DNA from: Erysipelotrichaceae bacterium
Lineage (GTDB): Bacteria > Bacillota_I > Bacilli_A > RFN20 > CAG-826
DNA length: 10,979 nt
Reading direction: 5' to 3'
Assembly: GCA_012729405.1 (NCBI GenBank)
Contig: JAAYDH010000101.1
Span: forward strand, 1-10,979
A model generated the notes under the pieces. The model searched no databases. It was not told where the DNA came from and saw only the letters and a program-made list of their open reading frames with translations. Positions within the stretch are counted from its first letter, which is position 1, and each line of letters opens with the position of its first letter. The position numbers were made by a program, and so were the translations under genes. This document shows positions 6,083 through 10,979 of the stretch, in pieces.

Positions 6083-7171
6083 ATGAAAGCAAAAACAAAA
6101 CAAAATATCAAAACTGGTTTCAGATCACTAATAAGCAATGACGCCGTCATGGAGACAGCGAAGAATACCCACTGGTGGACCGCCGTTATCGTCGGCATCG
6201 TGGCAGCTTTCCTTCCCATTATTCCCATCACCGTTTCAGCTTCTCAGCAATACGGAGCGTCTTTCTTATCCGGCTATACACAAAATATGGAAACATATTT
6301 AACCAAAGCTGCCATGGATTTAAATGCGGCTGGTGTAGATTTTGTGGTCGCTGACAGTCGCTTAGAATATCGTGACAATGACGTTGTTCAACTAACCAAC
6401 GAAGATGGTTATGATTTGGTCTATGAATATGTATCAGATCGCGATGGCATCCATCAAATCGAATTCCAGGTCTATTACACTTGGCTCAGCGATTCAAAGA
6501 AGGAAACCAAAAATATTTACACCCTTATCGCAGACGTCATTGAAAACGCCGACAACACGTATGTTGTTGGAACAACGAATCCCAAAGACATTGAAAACGA
6601 TTCAGAAGAAACGGAATATTACCTTCCTTCCTACATCCTCTTATCAAAATACGGAATTCATGCTCGTATTATGAAACCAGATAGCACGGAAGCGTTTGCC
6701 ACTCCTACTTCCTTTGGCGACTGGAAACATACGAAAGAAGGAACTAAACTAATCGAGGATTCCTTGATCGTTAAAGATAAGGAAGATAATCCAATTCCTC
6801 AATTGCTCGAAGACAGCAACTATACACAAGGTGTATTGAATAACTGGAAACAGTATTTCAATGAATCCTTTATTACGATGAGAGATTCCAATGTTATGTC
6901 TTCCACTCTTGTCTATTATGGCGTCTATCTCTTGATGATTCTCTTTATGGGTTTGATGCTCTTCCTACTCACGCGAGGAAAGAGAAACATCTTCAACTAT
7001 CTAAAGTTCGGCATCTGCTTAAAGATGTCCGCTTGGAGTACGATTACCCCCGCCATCCTCGGATTGATCCTCGGATTCGCTTTACCAGGATTAGTGATGT
7101 ACTACTTTATTGTCTTATTCGGTATCCGTGTCATGTGGATGTCGATGAAACAATTAAGACCTCAATACTAG
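6083..7171 (+). CDS. Membrane protein with large extracytoplasmic domain, DUF1189-like
   Basis: The 362-residue protein starts with a basic cytoplasmic segment (MKAKTKQNIKTGFRSLI), then a membrane segment at about 32-52 (WTAVIVGIVAAFLPIIPI). An outside domain of some 220 residues follows, then two or three membrane segments near the C-terminus (about 277-297, 318-336 and 337-353). This arrangement, the motif VDFVVADSRLEYRDNDVV early in the outside domain (DUF1189 members often have a PxFxxxNGxL-like stretch there), and a polar stretch (KRNIFNYLKFGICLKMSAWSTITP) between the last segments recall DUF1189 proteins. These are Firmicutes membrane proteins of unknown role, sometimes near maltodextrin genes. 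The match is by layout and weak motifs, so it is tentative. It is a single-gene unit with a strong promoter and a GAGGA site, ending at a terminator shared with the rlmH operon. Confidence 0.8.
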   Translation: MKAKTKQNIKTGFRSLISNDAVMETAKNTHWWTAVIVGIVAAFLPIIPITVSASQQYGASFLSGYTQNMETYLTKAAMDLNAAGVDFVVADSRLEYRDNDVVQLTNEDGYDLVYEYVSDRDGIHQIEFQVYYTWLSDSKKETKNIYTLIADVIENADNTYVVGTTNPKDIENDSEETEYYLPSYILLSKYGIHARIMKPDSTEAFATPTSFGDWKHTKEGTKLIEDSLIVKDKEDNPIPQLLEDSNYTQGVLNNWKQYFNESFITMRDSNVMSSTLVYYGVYLLMILFMGLMLFLLTRGKRNIFNYLKFGICLKMSAWSTITPAILGLILGFALPGLVMYYFIVLFGIRVMWMSMKQLRPQY

Positions 7172-7217
7172 AAAAAATAAAAAGACCTATTTGGGATTGC
7201 CAGACAGGTCTTTTTTT
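7172..7217. terminator. Bidirectional terminator between DUF1189-like gene and rlmH operon
   Basis: AAAAAGACCT (7179-7188) pairs with AGGTCTTTTT (7206-7215) around a 17-base loop that can form a small inner stem (TGG/CCA). A-rich and T-rich flanks serve both strands. It directly follows the + strand stop, and its T-run runs into the minus-strand stop codon at 7216-7218. Confidence 0.8.
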
Positions 7218-7557
7218 AATCTCCGTAGTCGCTTCCTCTAGATTTGTCTTCGACATATAGATGGAGAGGGTTGGTGATATCGGTTATTTCAAGAAAGATA
7301 TAGCCTTCCACGTTTGTCGAAGAATTTTCAAAATCTCCAGTGAAGACAACTCTCTTTTTGGCTCTGACTACTTCTTCAATCTTTTCTAACACGAGAGGAA
7401 ATTCTATTTGAAAGCGAAGTTTGAAACCCATGAGCTGGGAGTAAAATGTCGGTTCGATATAGAAGCGTGAGCCATCATCATATTCAAATAAGCCGGCGAA
7501 CGGGTTCTTTTTATCTTCTAATCTTTTTAAGTGTTCAAATTCTGGGTAGTTAATCAT
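7216..7557 (-). CDS. Hypothetical protein, 113 residues, last gene of the rlmH operon
   Basis: I do not recognise this protein. It is soluble, with no signal peptide or membrane segment, and mixed in charge. It starts MINYPEFEHLKRLEDKKNPF and contains short predicted strands (GLFEYDDGSRFYIEP, KRVVFTGDF, VEGYIFLEITDIT), suggesting a small, mostly beta fold. It is very likely a real gene: its ATG overlaps the rlmH stop codon (ATGA), a GAGG lies about 10 bases before the start, and it ends exactly at the operon terminator. Its place as the last cistron after dnaB-walJ-rlmH suggests co-expression with replication and ribosome-maturation genes, but no function can be drawn from that. Confidence 0.8.
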   Translation of the reverse strand: MINYPEFEHLKRLEDKKNPFAGLFEYDDGSRFYIEPTFYSQLMGFKLRFQIEFPLVLEKIEEVVRAKKRVVFTGDFENSSTNVEGYIFLEITDITNPLHLYVEDKSRGSDYGD

Positions 7558-8033
7558 TTGTGGTAGACCTCATGATGGTTAATTTTAAAAGCGCGATAAA
7601 TTTGTTCAAGAAGGATAAGTCTGGTCATTTGATGGAGGAAAGTCATATTGGATAAAGAGATGGACAAGTTAGCGCGTTTTTTCATCTCTTCACTCAACCC
7701 GTATGAACCACCGATGACAAAGTTAACTATCGCTCCTCCATCTCGGAAAGATTTCTCGAGGAAAGAAGCAAACTCCTCACTCGTATATTGTTTTTGGTTT
7801 AGATCAAGATTGATAACTAAATCGCTTCCTTTGATGTTTTTTAGAAGTTTAAGTCCTTCTTTTTGTTTGGCTATTTCTATTTCAGATACGGAGGCTTTTT
7901 CATTGACAGCCTCATCGCTGACTTCAATTATTTCAATAGAGGCGTAGGGTTTTAGTCGCTTAATATATTCTGCGATACCATCATGCAAATATTTCTCTTT
8001 TATCTTGCCGACAGCAAGGATACGGATTCTCAT
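7554..8033 (-). CDS. rlmH: 23S rRNA (pseudouridine-1915-N3)-methyltransferase RlmH
   Basis: RlmH is a SPOUT-class enzyme that uses S-adenosylmethionine to methylate pseudouridine 1915 in helix 69 of 23S rRNA, acting on the assembled 70S ribosome as a dimer. The 159-residue length is exactly that of many family members. Motifs seen are MRIRILAVGKIKEKYLHDGI at the N-terminus, LDLNQKQYTSEEFA (76-89), the cofactor-binding loop FVIGGSYGLSEE (105-116), and the C-terminal trefoil-knot segment LSLSNMTFLHQMTR (by family pattern; here SISLSNMTFLHQMTR) with LLEQIYRAFKI, ending in YHK. The open frame reaches 14 codons further upstream, but the ATG at 8033 gives the standard N-terminus and has GGAGG 9 bases before it. 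Start and stop both overlap neighbours as ATGA, so it is translationally coupled to walJ before it and to the unknown gene after it. Confidence 0.96.
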   Translation of the reverse strand: MRIRILAVGKIKEKYLHDGIAEYIKRLKPYASIEIIEVSDEAVNEKASVSEIEIAKQKEGLKLLKNIKGSDLVINLDLNQKQYTSEEFASFLEKSFRDGGAIVNFVIGGSYGLSEEMKKRANLSISLSNMTFLHQMTRLILLEQIYRAFKINHHEVYHK

Positions 8034-8779
8034 TCTTTGTGGCCTCCAAGAAGGCTGACGTGCTGATTCGCACATCTCACATTATACTTGTCAATATCGA
8101 GCCCAAAGTGGCGGAAAATGAAGATATAGGCAGCGAGGGCAAGTTCGGGTGTGTTCGCTTCTTCGGACAAGTGGGAGAGAATAATCTCTTTTGTATCAGG
8201 CCCGAGGATTTCGGTCGCAGCAATTGCTGAATCTTCGTTGCATAAATGGCCAACGCTGGAGAGGATTCTTGCTTTTAATTCGTAAGTCCTGTCAGTGTGG
8301 AGAAGCATCTTGATATCGTGATTCGATTCAATGATTAAATAGGTTGGATTTTTAACATACGGTAGCGCCTCTTGGAGGAACACTCCGGTGTCGGTCATGT
8401 AAAAAAGTTTTTCTCCATCAGCTTCAAGGACATATCCACATGGATTCGTCGCATCATGGCTTACTTTAACGGCGGTTATTGTAATAGAGCCGATTTGGAA
8501 TGGCTCGTATAAATGGACAACATTGCTCAATGAGGTTGGCAACGTTCCTTCCAAAGCGTACATAATTTTTGGAGAAAGGAATTGCATTCCTTTGATATGA
8601 TCGGTGTGATCATGGGTGAAAAGCGCCGCGGTGATGTCATTGAAAGCTAAGCCGACTTCCTCAAGACCTTCGTTGAGACGTGTTAAAGTTATCCCCATAT
8701 CGATAAGGATTACTGTCTCGTGATGAATAACAAGGGTAGCATTACCCTTTGAACCGCTGGAAATAATATTAAAGTGCAT
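8030..8779 (-). CDS. walJ: Metallo-beta-lactamase-fold hydrolase, WalJ/YycJ family
   Basis: The 249-residue protein has the metallo-beta-lactamase fold of the YycJ/WalJ family, found in Firmicutes near walRK or, as here, with rlmH. The family has been linked to cell-wall or DNA-replication coordination and shows nuclease-like features. The N-terminus FNIISSGSKGNATLV is diagnostic. Metal ligands seen are THDHTDH (55-61, the HxHxDH motif), His108 (VSHDATNPCGY), Asp130 (MTDTG), His178 (GHLCNE) and His203 (LSHLSEEANT). The open frame extends 17 codons into dnaB, but the ATG at 8779 precisely fits the family N-terminus. No clear Shine-Dalgarno precedes it; it starts 5 bases after the dnaB stop, so re-initiation by ribosomes finishing dnaB is likely. 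Its stop overlaps the rlmH start. walRK themselves are not in the window. Confidence 0.92.
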   Translation of the reverse strand: MHFNIISSGSKGNATLVIHHETVILIDMGITLTRLNEGLEEVGLAFNDITAALFTHDHTDHIKGMQFLSPKIMYALEGTLPTSLSNVVHLYEPFQIGSITITAVKVSHDATNPCGYVLEADGEKLFYMTDTGVFLQEALPYVKNPTYLIIESNHDIKMLLHTDRTYELKARILSSVGHLCNEDSAIAATEILGPDTKEIILSHLSEEANTPELALAAYIFIFRHFGLDIDKYNVRCANQHVSLLGGHKE

Positions 8780-8784
8780 AAAAT

Positions 8785-10290
8785 TTAGTCGATATCGCTG
8801 CTGGCAAGACTGCGCATTTGAGCTTCCCATTCCGCGGTTGGGGCTTCAAAGCGTCCAAAGCTCTTGAAGAAGAACAAACCAGCAATACCGGTTTGACCAT
8901 TACGGTTTTTCGCGATGTTGACTTCGACATAAGAAGCGTTGCCTGGAATTGATTCATTCATTTGTTTTAATTGAGCGGCTTTAGCGGCTTCAAACTTCTC
9001 CGAAGGAGTCATATCTTTCATTTGTTTATTAGACGAGCGAGTGTTCTCTTTTTTATAAAGAGCATAATAGTCTTCGCGGTACATAAGCATGACGACGTCG
9101 GCATCTTGTTCGATAGAACCAGAATCTCTTAAGTCAGAGATCATCGGGCGTTTATTATCACGTTTTTCGACATCTCGAGAGAGCTGGCTGACGGCGATGA
9201 CGGGGACTTTTAAATCCTTAGCCAAAGCTTTTAAAGTGAGAGAAATTTTGCGGACTTCTTCTTGGCGGGAATCGGAGTTTTTTGATTTTTCCCCGGTAGT
9301 GACTAAGCCGAGATAGTCAACAATAATCAAACCGAGGTTTGGATACTTAGCTTGTAGCTGACGAGATTTAGCAACGATATCCATCAAGCGTATACTTGAA
9401 GAATCATCGATAAAAATCGGGACAGTCGAAACTTCCCGAATCGCATTGGACAATTCGGCGCGGTCGACGGCAGAGAGGACTCCGGTGTTGATTCTATCAA
9501 GAGGAATACTAGCTGCAGCCGCAACGAGACGTTTGACGAGCAATTCGCTCGACATTTCAAGGGAAAAAATTGCGACAGGAACGTTCGCTCTAGTCGCGAC
9601 TTTATAAGCGAAATTAAGGGCAAGTGCGGTCTTTCCGACGGAAGGACGAGCAGCAATAATAGTAAGTTCACCTTTTTGGAAGCCAGCTGTATATTTATTG
9701 ATGTTGGCATAGCCAGTCGTTACACCTGTAACGCCATCTTCGTAATTACCATGTTGAGCATTAATACTCATTTGAACGGATTTAGCGATTTCTTCCATGT
9801 TCTTAAAGGTGGAGACTCTTCGTTTTTCGGTCGAATCTTTGAATTTCTGCTCGCCGTCGGCGATGAAATCATTAATGTTTTCAATCTCACTTGTGAGATA
9901 GGCGTGATCAATTTCACGAATGGTGGTGAGCATATGTCTCAAGACCGATTGATCTTTAACGATAGTGATATAGAAATTAAGACTCGAGAGGGCCACCATC
10001 GCATCCGAGCATTGTTTAAGATATTCAACTCCCCCAATTTCATCAAGAACCTTGAGGTTGACCAACTCTTCAGTGACGGTCAAAACATCGACTGATATCT
10101 TTCTTTCAGTCAAGGTCTTTAACACCTTGAAGAGGATTTGATTCCGCGCTTCAAAGAAGTCGTCAGCATCAAGTTCGCTAACAATAGTATAAAGAGCATC
10201 TCGGCTTAAAAAAGCCGACCCTAAAACTGCCTGTTCCGCTTGAGGGTTGGAAGGCAAATAGTTCGCGGCGGTTTTATTAGTTGAGGCCAT
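8785..10290 (-). CDS. dnaB: Replicative DNA helicase DnaB
   Basis: DnaB (called DnaC in Bacillus subtilis) is the ring-shaped hexameric helicase that unwinds DNA at the replication fork using ATP. The N-terminal domain begins at LPSNPQAEQAVLGSAF (12-27). The RecA-like motor has Walker A ARPSVGKTAL (214-223, Lys220), SLEMSSELL with probable catalytic Glu245, Walker B LIIVDYLG (321-328), sensor Gln369 (SQLSRDVEKR), DLRDSGSIEQDAD (386-398) and the likely arginine finger in KNRNGQTG (461-468). At 501 residues it is longer than the usual 440-470; the extra length is mostly a Lys/Met/Gln-rich stretch at about 411-454, between YREDYY and VEVNIAKNRNG. The ATG follows the rplI TAG directly, with AGGAGG (10299-10304) 8 bases before it. 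No intein is seen. Confidence 0.97.
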   Translation of the reverse strand: MASTNKTAANYLPSNPQAEQAVLGSAFLSRDALYTIVSELDADDFFEARNQILFKVLKTLTERKISVDVLTVTEELVNLKVLDEIGGVEYLKQCSDAMVALSSLNFYITIVKDQSVLRHMLTTIREIDHAYLTSEIENINDFIADGEQKFKDSTEKRRVSTFKNMEEIAKSVQMSINAQHGNYEDGVTGVTTGYANINKYTAGFQKGELTIIAARPSVGKTALALNFAYKVATRANVPVAIFSLEMSSELLVKRLVAAAASIPLDRINTGVLSAVDRAELSNAIREVSTVPIFIDDSSSIRLMDIVAKSRQLQAKYPNLGLIIVDYLGLVTTGEKSKNSDSRQEEVRKISLTLKALAKDLKVPVIAVSQLSRDVEKRDNKRPMISDLRDSGSIEQDADVVMLMYREDYYALYKKENTRSSNKQMKDMTPSEKFEAAKAAQLKQMNESIPGNASYVEVNIAKNRNGQTGIAGLFFFKSFGRFEAPTAEWEAQMRSLASSDID

Positions 10291-10743
10291 CTATTTTTCC
10301 TCCTCTACGACGTGAACATTGACGACGCCAATGACACCTTTAAAAAGCTCGATTGAGAGTTTATGAAAGCCGAGGCTATCGATTGAGTTCTTGTCGACGA
10401 ATTTGCGTTTATCAATCTTGATGTGGTGAGCACTATCAAGTTCTTCTTCAACTCTTTTAAGAGAGACGTTACCAAAAAGCTTACCATCTTTGCCGGATTT
10501 CATAGGAATTTTAATAGTGATGGATTCAAGTTGCTTGGCAATTTCTAATGCATCAGCTTTGGCTTTTGTTTGGTTATCAAGGACAATCTGTTTTTGGTTA
10601 TCGAGGACTTCAAGGCTTTTCTTGGTGACTTGGACAGCAAGTTTATTAGGAATTAAAAAGTTAATCGCGTAGCCATCGCTGACTTCCACCGTTTGGTCTT
10701 TCTTACCAACCTTTTTGACATCCTTTAAAAGTATGACTTTCAT
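10291..10743 (-). CDS. rplI: Large ribosomal subunit protein bL9
   Basis: bL9 binds 23S rRNA near the L1 stalk and reaches out from the large subunit. Length (150 residues) and the N-terminal signature MKVILLKDVKKVGKKDQTVEVSDGYAINFLIP are typical, followed by the long connecting helix (about 40-75, KKSLEVLDNQKQIVLDNQTKAKADALEIAKQL) and the C-terminal domain with SGKDGKLFGNVS (83-94). The AAGGAGG site (10753-10759) lies 9 bases before the ATG, inside the end of gdpP, and the stop touches the dnaB start. The order gdpP-rplI-dnaB is widespread in Firmicutes and fits one operon. Confidence 0.97.
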   Translation of the reverse strand: MKVILLKDVKKVGKKDQTVEVSDGYAINFLIPNKLAVQVTKKSLEVLDNQKQIVLDNQTKAKADALEIAKQLESITIKIPMKSGKDGKLFGNVSLKRVEEELDSAHHIKIDKRKFVDKNSIDSLGFHKLSIELFKGVIGVVNVHVVEEEK

Positions 10744-10747
10744 ATCA

Positions 10748-10979
10748 CTAGTCCTCCTTGTTTACCCTTGATTTCTTCGCATCGTTAGTTGCTTCGGTGA
10801 GATGAGATTCTAAAACGTTTATTAAAGCTGTTTTTACTTCGGTTATGTTTGAACCATCAAAAGCGACAGCAGCGCTACTAAAATGGCCACCGCCACCTAA
10901 TTTTTCCGCGATGAGTTGAACGTTAATTGTGCCATCGCTACGGGCTGAGATTTTGATATCGCGATTCCCGGTCTTGCCA
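10748..10979 (-). CDS. gdpP: Cyclic-di-AMP phosphodiesterase GdpP/DHH-family, 3' end only
   Basis: Only the last 76 full codons are in the window; the gene continues past the right edge. The visible part, IKISARSDGTINVQLIAEKL followed by GGGGHFSSAA, is the end of a DHHA1 domain, where the GGGH motif binds substrate. Position directly before rplI and dnaB identifies it as GdpP (YybT), a membrane phosphodiesterase with PAS, degenerate GGDEF and DHH-DHHA1 domains that breaks down cyclic di-AMP. Those upstream domains cannot be checked here. The C-terminal tail (LTEATNDAKKSRVNKED) is polar, and its last codons encode the ribosome binding site of rplI. The gap to rplI is 4 bases. Another DHH-family protein such as NrnA is possible but less likely from gene order. 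Confidence 0.85.
   Translation of the reverse strand, partial: GKTGNRDIKISARSDGTINVQLIAEKLGGGGHFSSAAVAFDGSNITEVKTALINVLESHLTEATNDAKKSRVNKED

Noticed and set aside
8926..9060. An intein or mobile insertion in dnaB
   Set aside because: The extra stretch is only about 40 residues, lacks splice-junction residues and keeps the reading frame.
9676..10095. 139-residue + strand ORF antisense to dnaB
   Set aside because: It is a shadow of the well-conserved DnaB frame; no ribosome site or promoter seen.

Overview
The window looks like the chromosome of a low-GC Gram-positive bacterium of the Bacilli/Erysipelotrichia type, probably an uncultured gut lineage. Three things point there: the gene order gdpP-rplI-dnaB-walJ-rlmH, AGGAGG-type ribosome binding sites, and a lipobox lipoprotein beside a polysaccharide polymerase-like gene. 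TGA acts as a stop codon at several well-defined gene ends (walJ, rlmH and the XRE gene), so this is the standard bacterial code and not the mycoplasma code. No insertion sequence, phage gene, CRISPR array, tRNA or rRNA was seen.

Left part (1-3,823). A TupA-like ATP-grasp protein on the + strand converges on a two-gene minus-strand unit. That unit is a many-pass membrane protein resembling O-antigen ligase/polymerase, followed with a 20-base overlap by a secreted lipoprotein of unknown function. Together they suggest a cell-surface polysaccharide locus. Upstream of the unit lies a small, very acidic 47-residue ORF (3464-3607, minus) with a strong ribosome binding site and its own terminator; it is too short for ordinary ORF cut-offs.

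Middle (3,824-7,215). An XRE-type DNA-binding protein fused to four membrane segments (+) converges on a DegV-family fatty-acid-binding protein (-), with a bidirectional terminator between them. Next comes the tmRNA gene ssrA (5534-5932, minus), recognised from its conserved 5' end, its perfectly matched acceptor stem, its encoded CCA and its own terminator. Its T-loop is not canonical and its tag peptide is unusual. A divergent promoter then drives a membrane protein with a large outside domain, which resembles DUF1189 proteins.

Right part (7,216-10,979). A tightly packed minus-strand housekeeping operon reads from the right edge as gdpP (3' end only), rplI (bL9), dnaB (replicative helicase), walJ/yycJ (metallo-beta-lactamase fold), rlmH (23S rRNA methyltransferase) and a 113-residue unknown protein. 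Gaps are 0-5 bases or ATGA overlaps, which implies co-transcription and translational coupling. It ends at a bidirectional terminator shared with the DUF1189-like gene.

Most of the window is ordinary. The items most worth a second look are the tmRNA anomalies, the 47-residue acidic protein, an apparently leaderless promoter architecture shared by two genes (with the same hexamers also upstream of degV), and a roughly 40-residue insertion in DnaB.
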